From: Brevibacillus brevis
GTDB lineage: Bacteria > Bacillota > Bacilli > Brevibacillales > Brevibacillaceae
Length of the DNA stretch: 64,000 nucleotides
Assembly: GCF_001039275.2 (NCBI RefSeq)
Contig: NZ_CP030117.1
Location: 4,278,001 to 4,342,000 of the forward strand
Direction of reading: 5' to 3'
The notes under the pieces are model-generated. The model worked only from the letters and a program-made list of their open reading frames with translations. It did no database searches and was not told the origin of the DNA. Of this stretch, positions 42,198-49,751 are shown one piece after another. The position numbers and the translations under genes were made by a program. Each line of letters starts with the position of its first letter. Position 1 is the stretch's first letter.

Positions 42198-44201
42198 TTA
42201 AATCGCTCTTCCTACGGTCGCCCCCTCCAAAATGGCGCGCTTGGCATCGAGCTCTCCCGCTTCTTTAGCACCGCCTATGAGGTGCACAGGTAGCCGATCC
42301 AGCAATGCGTGGTATAGCGAATTGTTGGAGGTCGCTCCAGCCGCTACAATGACCGTATCAGCAGGAATCATGCGTTCCTCCCCATCCTGAATGAAATACA
42401 CCCCTTCTTCAGCAATTCGGCTGTATTCAATTTGTGTCAGCATCTCTACGCCCCGTCGCTTCAGGTTGGAGAGAACTGCCCAACGCGTCGTTTTGCCCAA
42501 GCCCGATCCGACATGCTTTCCTCGCCGCAGCATGCTGATTTTTCGTTTTCGCTGTTGCAGTTGCTGTACAGCTCTTCCATCGAGAATCCGATACTCCTGC
42601 AAGTACTTCGCTGCCTTCGGTGAAATCGTTTCGTCGTGCATCAGTAAATGGGACAAATCACATGCGATTCCTCCCGCACCGACGATGACTACTTGTCTAC
42701 CAACCTTGGCGCGCTTTTCAAATACCGCATCGTACCCCTTCACATGTTCGAGCTCCACACCTGGAATCTCTGGACGCCGTGGAATGACACCCGTTGCTAC
42801 CACAACTTCTGCAAAGCCTTCTTCGATTAGGGCTTCTGCCTCTGCCAGTGTTCCCAGCCTTATTTCGACACCAAGACGCGCAAGCTCTGTCTGATAATAG
42901 CGAAGCGTTTCATTAAATTCCTCTTTACCCGGCACCTGTCTGGCGTAGTTTAATTGTCCACCGATCTGTTTTTTGGCCTCTATGATGATCACCTGATGCC
43001 CTCGCTCTGCCAGCACACGAGCCGCCTCCAAGCCAGCAGGCCCCGCACCGATTACAGCTACCTTCTTGCGGTTTTCCGCCGGAACCAACTGCCACTCTGC
43101 TTCTCTGCCCACGAGAGGATTGACCAGACAGGAGGCTACCTTCCCCTCAAAAATATGATCGAGACAGGCTTGATTGCAAGCAATGCACGTGTTTACTTCA
43201 TCAAAGCGTCCTTCTTTACTTTTTTGAACGATATACGGGTCCGCTAAAAACGGACGGGCCATCGAAACCATATCACTGCATTCCTCATACAAAATCTTTT
43301 CAGCCTGACGCACGTCGCTGATTCGATTGCTGGCGATAACCGGGATGTTCACGACCTGCTTGACTTGCTGCGCCACCCATACATATGCTCCACGCGGCAC
43401 CATCATGCCAATCGTCGGTACTTGTGATTCATGCCAGCCAATTCCGACATTGAGAGCATCAGCTCCTGCCTCCTCCAGCATTTTGGCAAATTGCAATGTC
43501 TCTTCCATCGTCGTACTATCTGGCATCAAGTCCAATCCCGACATCCGGTAGATGATCGGATAATCCGGTCCGACTGCTTGGCGGACACGGTTAGCCACCT
43601 CAATACCAAAACGGGCTCTGCGTAAAAAGTTCCCACCCCACTCATCTTCTCGCTTATTGGTCACAGGGGACAAAAATTGATTGATCAAGTATCCTTCCGA
43701 ACCCATAATTTCTACGGCGTCAAAACCAGCTTTTTTAGCACGGACGGCACCATCAGCAAAGCATTGGATCGTTGCTTCGATCTCCTCTGCATTTAACTCT
43801 CTCGGCTTCCAACGGTTAATCGGCGCCTGCAATGGTGATGGTGCTACCGGGTCTAATCCTGTTGCTTCCTTGTAGGCATAACGCCCAGCATGGAACAGCT
43901 GCAACGCAATTCTCCCATTGGCTTGATGAACCTCTTTCGTGATCAGGCGCAATTTCTCGATATCCTCGTCTTTGTATACATTGCAATACTCGTCGCCCAT
44001 GCCGCCTTCTGGATGTACGGCAGCCCCTCCTGTCACGATCAGACCTGCCTCTCCATTGGCACGCTCTGCGTAAAAGGTAGCAAGCCGCGCTACACCATTC
44101 TGAAGCTTTTCAAATCCAACGTGCATGGACCCCATCATAATCCGATTTGGCAACGTCATCGAACCAATTTGAATCGGTTCCCATACTTTTGAAAGTTCCA
44201 C
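42198..44201 (-). CDS. fadH: 2,4-dienoyl-CoA reductase (FadH-type old-yellow-enzyme flavoprotein)
   Basis: 667 residues. The N-terminal TIM barrel (about 1-330) has the old yellow enzyme pattern P-I-Q-I-G-S-M-T-L-P-N-R and Q-L-F-H-A-G-R. The iron-sulfur cluster motif C-I-A-C-N-Q-A-C...C lies near 340-360. Two Rossmann domains follow: V-A-V-I-G-A-G-P-A-G-L-E-A-A near 382-395 and V-V-I-V-G-A-G-G-I-A-C near 520-530. It reduces the double bond of 2,4-dienoyl-CoA during breakdown of unsaturated fatty acids, or a related enoate. GTG 44201 follows GGGGGG. A FadR-like dyad overlaps its upstream region. Confidence 0.85.
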   Translation of the reverse strand: MELSKVWEPIQIGSMTLPNRIMMGSMHVGFEKLQNGVARLATFYAERANGEAGLIVTGGAAVHPEGGMGDEYCNVYKDEDIEKLRLITKEVHQANGRIALQLFHAGRYAYKEATGLDPVAPSPLQAPINRWKPRELNAEEIEATIQCFADGAVRAKKAGFDAVEIMGSEGYLINQFLSPVTNKREDEWGGNFLRRARFGIEVANRVRQAVGPDYPIIYRMSGLDLMPDSTTMEETLQFAKMLEEAGADALNVGIGWHESQVPTIGMMVPRGAYVWVAQQVKQVVNIPVIASNRISDVRQAEKILYEECSDMVSMARPFLADPYIVQKSKEGRFDEVNTCIACNQACLDHIFEGKVASCLVNPLVGREAEWQLVPAENRKKVAVIGAGPAGLEAARVLAERGHQVIIIEAKKQIGGQLNYARQVPGKEEFNETLRYYQTELARLGVEIRLGTLAEAEALIEEGFAEVVVATGVIPRRPEIPGVELEHVKGYDAVFEKRAKVGRQVVIVGAGGIACDLSHLLMHDETISPKAAKYLQEYRILDGRAVQQLQQRKRKISMLRRGKHVGSGLGKTTRWAVLSNLKRRGVEMLTQIEYSRIAEEGVYFIQDGEERMIPADTVIVAAGATSNNSLYHALLDRLPVHLIGGAKEAGELDAKRAILEGATVGRAI

Positions 44202-44223
44202 GTTAAACGCCCCCCTCAACGAG

Positions 44224-44237
44224 TGAATGCTCATTCA
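44224..44237. promoter_or_regulatory. Candidate FadR-type operator before fadH
   Basis: TGAATG, two bases, CATTCA (read on either strand) closely resembles the B. subtilis FadR box TGAATGA...TCATTCA. It lies 23 to 36 bases before the GTG start, just after a TATAGATAAT-like -10. A further half site TGAATGA is at about 44290-44300. Confidence 0.55.
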
Positions 44238-44299
44238 TTTTCATTATCTATACGATTCTCTCTCTTCTCCTCATATTCCTCCTTCCTCATTCATTCATG

Positions 44300-44332
44300 C
44301 AAAAAGCTCAGGGCATTACGCCTGAGCTTCCT
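44300..44332 (-). terminator. Terminator
   Basis: AAGCTCAGG pairs with CCTGAGCTT, then TTTTGC on the minus strand; it ends the gene at 44358-44834. Confidence 0.8.
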
Positions 44333-44357
44333 TATTTCTTATGTACAGCCTATGTTT

Positions 44358-44834
44358 TTATGTGCCGAGTTTTACGAGCATTCCTAAATCTGCAGAAAAT
44401 CTTGCGATGGTTTCTGTAAATACGATATCCTCAGCTTCTGTTCGCGGCATCTGCACAACAAAATGATAATCCAGCACGACATTGGCTTCTGCCTGCTTGC
44501 CATGCTCCACAAAGCGGCGCTTTTCTGTCAGCGAGCACTCAGCTACCAAGCTTTTTGCTTGTGTCCATAAGTGTTGAATCTCTTCATCTTGCAAGCTATA
44601 AGGATAGTCAATTTCCACCTCAATTTCACAACTGTCCTCTTCCGCAAGCGAAAACAGATGGATGGTCGCCGTTGGTTGCTTCTCATCTTCCGCCTCGGAA
44701 AACGTGATCAGAACCTCTTGCCCTTCCGATTCTTCCAACAACGAATGATCGGAGCGCAAGACGATATCCGAAATCATTCCATGCGTATGTAACTGTTGAT
44801 TTAGTTTTTCCACCATAAATTGTAGCACGTACAT
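44358..44834 (-). CDS. Hypothetical protein, 158 aa
   Basis: It begins M-Y-V-L-Q-F-M-V-E-K-L-N-Q-Q and is soluble and acidic, with strands in the middle and a helical end. CAGGAGG precedes ATG 44834. No motif recognised. Its neighbours are fadH and a small membrane protein, which give no clue. Confidence 0.55.
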   Translation of the reverse strand: MYVLQFMVEKLNQQLHTHGMISDIVLRSDHSLLEESEGQEVLITFSEAEDEKQPTATIHLFSLAEEDSCEIEVEIDYPYSLQDEEIQHLWTQAKSLVAECSLTEKRRFVEHGKQAEANVVLDYHFVVQMPRTEAEDIVFTETIARFSADLGMLVKLGT

Positions 44835-44892
44835 TTTTCCTCCTGTTTCACGATTTCCTCTCGTTGCAGTATAGCACGAGTTTTACAAATGC

Positions 44893-44920
44893 GAAAAACC
44901 CCTTCACGAGGAAGGGGTCG
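44893..44920 (-). terminator. Terminator
   Basis: CCCCTTC pairs with GAAGGGG, then TTTTTCG on the minus strand, at the end of the small membrane protein gene. Confidence 0.7.
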
Positions 44921-45218
44921 GTGTATTGTTCATATTTTTTTGATTCATGAATTCGGACAGCCACGCACGACGTACTTCTTTGTTTGGACAGTAACCTAAA
45001 ATGTAGCTTTCTCCGCGCATATATTTTTCCTTAATCCACTCTTTATGCTTGCGGAAAAAGGCATGCTGGAAATCAATCGGCATCTGCTGATATTCTTCCA
45101 AAGCTGAAGGGTTCTGGAGGAAAAAATCTTCATCATACACAAACTCTTCGTTTTGTTGGCGGCTGATCAGGTACACAAAAGCAATCACCAGGAACAGGTT
45201 CACCAAGAAAATCGTCAT
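44904..45218 (-). CDS. Small membrane protein, 104 aa
   Basis: A hydrophobic N-terminal helix (I-F-L-V-N-L-F-L-V-I-A-F-V-Y-L-I) is followed by an acidic and aromatic soluble part with F-V-Y-D-E-D-F-F-L-Q. GGAGGGAT precedes ATG 45218. The protein is probably anchored in the membrane with the rest in the cytoplasm. Family not recognised. Confidence 0.6.
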   Translation of the reverse strand: MTIFLVNLFLVIAFVYLISRQQNEEFVYDEDFFLQNPSALEEYQQMPIDFQHAFFRKHKEWIKEKYMRGESYILGYCPNKEVRRAWLSEFMNQKNMNNTPTPSS

Positions 45219-45351
45219 AGAAATCCCTCCAGTCAGTAATAATTATCTGATTAATCTGTCTTATCAGCATATTATTATTGTACCACGAAATTGGTGTTTT
45301 CTAAACCTTTTCCATAAACGAATTTTTAAAAATTTTTGATGAATCGACAAA

Positions 45352-45386
45352 TAAAAACACCCGCTCGTGATGAACGGGTGTTTTTC
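45352..45386 (-). terminator. Terminator of LCP gene
   Basis: AAAAACACCCG pairs with CGGGTGTTTTT. Confidence 0.85.
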
Positions 45387-45393
45387 GTACTCG

Positions 45394-46854
45394 TTAGGAG
45401 TTTGTGTTCGGACTATCTGTCGTTGCAGGACCAGCATCCTGACTGGACGGCGGGATGATATCCGGCGGTGGAGTAGAGTTGTTGCCGTTGTTACCTGCTG
45501 GTACAGTCCCAGGAGATTGTGTTGCATCAGTCGCAGGCGTCTGCGCTCCCTGACCTTGATCTGTCGACTGGCCTTGCCCTTCTGGGTTTACGACATCAGG
45601 TGGCGGCATTGCGCCTTCATTTGCCGTACCGTCTTGATTGTCTGTTGGATTCGTCGGCTCTTGTTCTTTCGGAGCCTCCGTTTTTTGTTTCGTTGGTGTT
45701 GACGCAGCTGATTCTGTCGTTTTCTTCTTGACGCTCTTCTTGTTGCTTGTCGCTACCGCTTCACCGGCACCGAGTATCGGCGAATTATTGAGCGCTACGA
45801 CGCTCTCACTCAATCCCATCTCTGATTGCAAGGAATCGCGAACAGACTCGAGCTTTTCTTTTTCGAGATAGGTGTATCCTCCCTGCCAATATGCCCCATT
45901 ATCCAATGCAGTGACCGTAGAGGAATTAAATCCTTTGAAATCGTAGGCCAAGCCTTTGATCTGATCCTTGGAAAGATCGGTATGTATATTCTTGGCGCCT
46001 ACGTCCATTACGTTAAAGATCTTCGTCAATCCTTCAAGAGAAGCCGCTTTGTCCACAACAGCCTTGATGACCTCTTGTTGGCGACGGTTACGGTCGAAGT
46101 CACTGGAGTAGTACTTCGTTCCACGGTTGTCATGACGATGTCGTACATAACCAAGTGCTTGTTCACCATTCAATTTTTGAAGTCCTGGCTGGAGATTGAT
46201 GTGTGTATCGTCAGTTGGATCATCGTATACCAGTCTGCGATCCACATTGACTTCCACACCACCTAATTCGTCAATGACAGCTTTGAAACCATCGAAGTCA
46301 ATCGCTACAAAATGCTCAATCGGAATACCCAGTATTTCATTCAACGTTTTCTTCGTTAAGGAAATACCATCTTCGGTAACCGTCTTGTTGTTGCGCTCTG
46401 CTTGTCTGCGTTCTGCTTCACCATTGGCATAGACAGAATTGATCTTATGGTAGTCGCGATAACCTGGAATCTTGACGCGTGTGTCCCGTGGAATGGATAC
46501 CATGGTAACTTTCTTCGTCTTTGGATTGGCAACTGCCACGATCATTACGTCTGTATTCATGGAACCTGTTTCAGGACGGGTATCAGAACCAAGCAAGACG
46601 AACGACATTGGCTTATCCGAGTAGTATACAGGATCGACATTTTGGGATACTGGCGAAGTAAATCCGCTGTTTGCAGGGCTCGTTACTTCCGTCAGAGTGT
46701 CTTCAATTTTCCAATAAATTGCTCCAGCCACACCGCCAACCAGCAGCAAGGTGATCAATGTGAGGGATACCACGAGTTTACGTATTTTTCGATTACGGCT
46801 CGGCTGTTTCTTTCGAGAAGCTGAAGCGCGTGTTTTCACAACAGTATCTGGCAT
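45394..46854 (-). CDS. LytR-CpsA-Psr (LCP) family cell-wall polymer ligase
   Basis: 486 residues. A basic cytoplasmic start, one membrane helix (about 28-48), then the LCP domain (about 85-300): V-L-L-G-S-D-T-R-P, S-I-P-R-D-T-R-V-K, and Y-V-R-H-R-H-D-N-R with further Arg residues near S-S-D-F-D-R-N-R-R-Q-Q. LCP enzymes transfer teichoic acid or other glycopolymers from lipid carrier to peptidoglycan outside the cell. The last 130 residues are low-complexity (P, T, G, Q, N, S) and may cross the wall. ATG 46854 follows AAGGAGA; the frame to 46932 is unsupported. Confidence 0.85.
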   Translation of the reverse strand: MPDTVVKTRASASRKKQPSRNRKIRKLVVSLTLITLLLVGGVAGAIYWKIEDTLTEVTSPANSGFTSPVSQNVDPVYYSDKPMSFVLLGSDTRPETGSMNTDVMIVAVANPKTKKVTMVSIPRDTRVKIPGYRDYHKINSVYANGEAERRQAERNNKTVTEDGISLTKKTLNEILGIPIEHFVAIDFDGFKAVIDELGGVEVNVDRRLVYDDPTDDTHINLQPGLQKLNGEQALGYVRHRHDNRGTKYYSSDFDRNRRQQEVIKAVVDKAASLEGLTKIFNVMDVGAKNIHTDLSKDQIKGLAYDFKGFNSSTVTALDNGAYWQGGYTYLEKEKLESVRDSLQSEMGLSESVVALNNSPILGAGEAVATSNKKSVKKKTTESAASTPTKQKTEAPKEQEPTNPTDNQDGTANEGAMPPPDVVNPEGQGQSTDQGQGAQTPATDATQSPGTVPAGNNGNNSTPPPDIIPPSSQDAGPATTDSPNTNS

Positions 46855-47026
46855 ATGAATCAGTCTCCTTGTTCGCGCACGCTTTTTGACAAAGTAAAGG
46901 GAGGCACGATTTTGAATTGTGCCACTCGACAATATGCACCACTATTTTCTTCAGTTGGCAATACTCTGATTCAGGTATTGTACCATATCGTTGTCTGCAT
47001 TTGTAGAAAAATGTTCCTTTAAACGA

Positions 47027-47062
47027 AAAGTCCCCCATCTTTTTGTCGATAAGGGGACTTTA
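47027..47062 (-). terminator. Terminator after the 45-aa gene
   Basis: AAGTCCCC pairs with GGGGGACTT on the minus strand, then TTCG; also A/T-rich loop. Confidence 0.6.
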
Positions 47063-47083
47063 GTTGCATATATAACTTTTGGC

Positions 47084-47221
47084 TTATTGCAAGCCACGTG
47101 GCGCCTGACTAAACCCTTGTACAGGACCTTCAGGACGCTTGTTTTTGGAGCGATGTGAATCTCCGCCCTGCCGAACATGGCTCTCTTGTTTTCCGTTTAC
47201 ATCATTCGATTTCTTTTCCAT
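47084..47221 (-). CDS. Small hydrophilic hypothetical protein, 45 aa
   Basis: It begins M-E-K-K-S-N-D-V-N-G-K-Q-E-S and continues through R-S-K-N-K-R-P-E-G-P to end P-R-G-L-Q. It is very rich in K, R, Q, S, G and N and lacks hydrophobic segments. GAGGAGG lies upstream of ATG 47221, and a terminator follows. The composition is like that of minor small acid-soluble spore proteins, but I do not recognise it as a named Ssp; that link is a guess. Confidence 0.55.
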   Translation of the reverse strand: MEKKSNDVNGKQESHVRQGGDSHRSKNKRPEGPVQGFSQAPRGLQ

Positions 47222-47278
47222 GACATACACTCCTCCTCTGTACCAACTAACGGGTAGTGTACGTCAAGCTATGTATTT

Positions 47279-48232
47279 TCATTCTCTGTCGAGGATCTGT
47301 CTTTCTTTTGCGGCATAGTAATCTTTTCGTGCCAAAAGGGTATCGATATCATATCGGCCATTTCCCTTTGTTCTCATCTCTGCCAGAGCAACCCCGAAAG
47401 CTGCTTGTTCTGTAAGGGACAGCGCTTTGTTTTGCGCATAAATGATACCCGCGGCAAACGCATCTCCTGCTGACTCTCGAATCGGCATAGCCGGGGCAGC
47501 AAGCCATTTTTTCTCATGTGCGGTGCAAAGCCACAGCCCTGCTTCCCCACAAATGACCATGACCTGATGGATACCTTCTGTCACCAATTTTTTCGCGCAT
47601 ATTTCCACATCATTATAGGAATGAAGCGATTGGCCACCCAACACTTCCAGTTCATCAATGCTCGCGACAAGTATATGAACACCTTCAAGTAACCCTTTCC
47701 ATTTTTCTGCTTTTTTCACAGAGACAGGGTCTACGATGATCTTTTTGTCGAGTCTTCTGGCTTCCGCCAAAAATGCCCGCATAACCTCGACGGGAAGATT
47801 GGCATCCAGAAACAAGCCTGCGGCCTGCGGCAAGCGCTTGAGACCTTGCTGGACAATCTCCGCTGGCCACTCTTCATTTAGTTCCATATCTGCAACAGCC
47901 GTGTACAATTCACCGTCACGATCACGAATAGCCAAATAGCGCCCAGTCGATTTCCCTGCGATTCGCAGCATACCATGGGTAGCCACTCCACTATTTGCTG
48001 TGACCTGTCTTAACCACTCGCCATCTGCATCTTCTCCTACCAGAGCAAACAGCTGCACTTCTTCTCCTAGCCATCCGAGATTTTCCGCCACGTTTCGAGC
48101 TACACCGCCTGCTGCTTGATGTACTTCACCCGGATTACTTGTTCCAGGCAACAGTCTGGCAGAAGTGATTCCCTGCACGTCAACATTGGCTCCTCCCACG
48201 CATAGCCAGTATTCTGTTATACCTTCCAGCAT
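47279..48232 (-). CDS. PfkB family carbohydrate/nucleoside kinase (pseudouridine kinase-like)
   Basis: 317 residues. It has C-V-G-G-A-N-V-D-V-Q-G near the start, N-P-G-E-V-H-Q-A-A-G-G-V-A-R-N-V-A near 33-49 and E-S-A-G-D-A-F-A-A-G near the C-terminus (the PfkB signature 2, with Ser-Ala-Gly-Asp). The G-G-V-A-R-N-x-A-E-N segment is typical of PsuK-like kinases. It would phosphorylate a sugar or nucleoside with ATP; pseudouridine is inferred. The usual partner PsuG is not adjacent. ATG 48232 has AGGGGG nine bases upstream. Confidence 0.8.
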   Translation of the reverse strand: MLEGITEYWLCVGGANVDVQGITSARLLPGTSNPGEVHQAAGGVARNVAENLGWLGEEVQLFALVGEDADGEWLRQVTANSGVATHGMLRIAGKSTGRYLAIRDRDGELYTAVADMELNEEWPAEIVQQGLKRLPQAAGLFLDANLPVEVMRAFLAEARRLDKKIIVDPVSVKKAEKWKGLLEGVHILVASIDELEVLGGQSLHSYNDVEICAKKLVTEGIHQVMVICGEAGLWLCTAHEKKWLAAPAMPIRESAGDAFAAGIIYAQNKALSLTEQAAFGVALAEMRTKGNGRYDIDTLLARKDYYAAKERQILDRE

Positions 48233-48462
48233 TCCAGCATTCCCCCTAGCCTTCTGCTCATGGTCTAGTCCATTGTGCTCCTCTCTTTTTTCGACAGCAT
48301 CTCCCCATTTACCTACCTTTTTAAAAACTTCCTGACAGATCAAATTCTTTATTTCGGACCACTATATTCCGGTTATTCATGGATGACGTCCTGTAGAATC
48401 CGTGCTACATTGAGAAAAATGAAAAAAGTAAGTTACGAAAGAAAGGTTGGGGATGAACTGAC

Positions 48463-49680
48463 ATGAGTGCCTCATCGACACCCATTCACTCTACACCCGC
48501 AGGGACTGCGGCACCGACTGTCTATCGCATGCTCTTTGCCATTAGCATTGCACATCTGTTAAACGACAGCTTGCAAGCGGTCATCCCTGCATTACTTCCT
48601 ATTGTAGAGAAGAATCTGGCATTAACGTTTACACAAGTTGGAATGATTTTACTCGTCATGAATCTTACTTCATCTGTTTTGCAACCATTCGTCGGTTACT
48701 TCTCGGATCGTAAATCGATCCCTTTATTGCCACCACTGGCTTTGATCGTATCGGGATTGGGGATGCTGGCACTCGCTTTCTCGGGCAATTACTATTTCGT
48801 TCTCCTAGCAGTCGCCTGTGTTGGAATTGGCTCAGCCATTTTCCACCCAGAAGCCTCACGCTTCGCTCACTTGGCATCCGGTCCTCGCAGAGGGCTGGGG
48901 CAATCCATTTTTCAAGTAGGTGGAAATGCTGGGCAAGCACTCGCTCCCTTGATGACTATCCTGGTCTTTGCGAACCTGGGACAGACTGGGGCTGCCTGGT
49001 TTCTGCTGCCCGCGCTGTTAGCTAGCGGCATCTTGCTCTATGTTGCTCTCTGGTATCGTGGACAACAGCGTTTGAAAAAGGCTACTACCGCACCAGTCAC
49101 GTATACGAATCGGAACAAGCGGCTGATTGCCCTCGGCCTCCTGATTGTTATCGTCAGTGTGCGTTCCTGGATGAATGCTGGCTACCAAAGCTTTTACCAG
49201 TTTTATTTGATGTATGTGAAAGATATGGATTACGCCAATGCACAGCTCGTCATTTTTGGTTTTCTTTTCGCAGGAGCGATTGGGACATTTTTTGGCGGAC
49301 CGCTGTCTGACCGATTCGGAAAAAGGAACTTGCTCATCATTTCCACACTCGGTTCACTTCCACTGACATTGCTGACGCCTTACGTCTCAGGCTTTTGGGC
49401 CTTTCCATTGCTGGTGATTAGTGGCTTTATCATGCTTTCCAGCTTCTCCGTCACGGTTGTATACGCACAGGAGCTACTGCCTGGTAAAATCGGTACCGTA
49501 TCCGGGCTGATTATCGGGCTTGCGTTCGGAATGGGAGGCATGGGCGCTCTCGTATTCGGCTATCTCGCCGATCTCTACAGTTTGAGCTTTGTCATTCTGT
49601 TATGTTCGTTCCTCCCGTTGATTGGGTTTATGGGCTTTTTCCTGCCGAAAGACAAGACACTCCGCGAATGGGCTCACTAA
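48463..49680 (+). CDS. MFS transporter, fosmidomycin-resistance (Fsr) type
   Basis: 405 residues with about 12 helices. I-F-H-P-E-A-S-R near 125-132 and G-N-A-G-Q-A-L-A-P-L near 150-159 are typical of the Fsr group, as is L-L-N-D-S-L-Q-A-V-I-P near 32-42. It probably exports a small toxic compound. It is divergent from the PfkB kinase gene. The ribosome site is weak (GGGGATG). A terminator follows. Confidence 0.8.
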   Translation: MSASSTPIHSTPAGTAAPTVYRMLFAISIAHLLNDSLQAVIPALLPIVEKNLALTFTQVGMILLVMNLTSSVLQPFVGYFSDRKSIPLLPPLALIVSGLGMLALAFSGNYYFVLLAVACVGIGSAIFHPEASRFAHLASGPRRGLGQSIFQVGGNAGQALAPLMTILVFANLGQTGAAWFLLPALLASGILLYVALWYRGQQRLKKATTAPVTYTNRNKRLIALGLLIVIVSVRSWMNAGYQSFYQFYLMYVKDMDYANAQLVIFGFLFAGAIGTFFGGPLSDRFGKRNLLIISTLGSLPLTLLTPYVSGFWAFPLLVISGFIMLSSFSVTVVYAQELLPGKIGTVSGLIIGLAFGMGGMGALVFGYLADLYSLSFVILLCSFLPLIGFMGFFLPKDKTLREWAH

Positions 49681-49703
49681 TCTATACCAAAGAAAAGTCA
49701 AAA

Positions 49704-49738
49704 CAAAAACCCGAGGACACAAATCCTCGGGTTTTTGT
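49704..49738. terminator. Bidirectional terminator
   Basis: AAAAACCCGAGG pairs with CCTCGGGTTTTT, between the convergent MFS and SEC-C genes. Confidence 0.85.
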
Positions 49739-49751
49739 TAATGCTAGGGAT

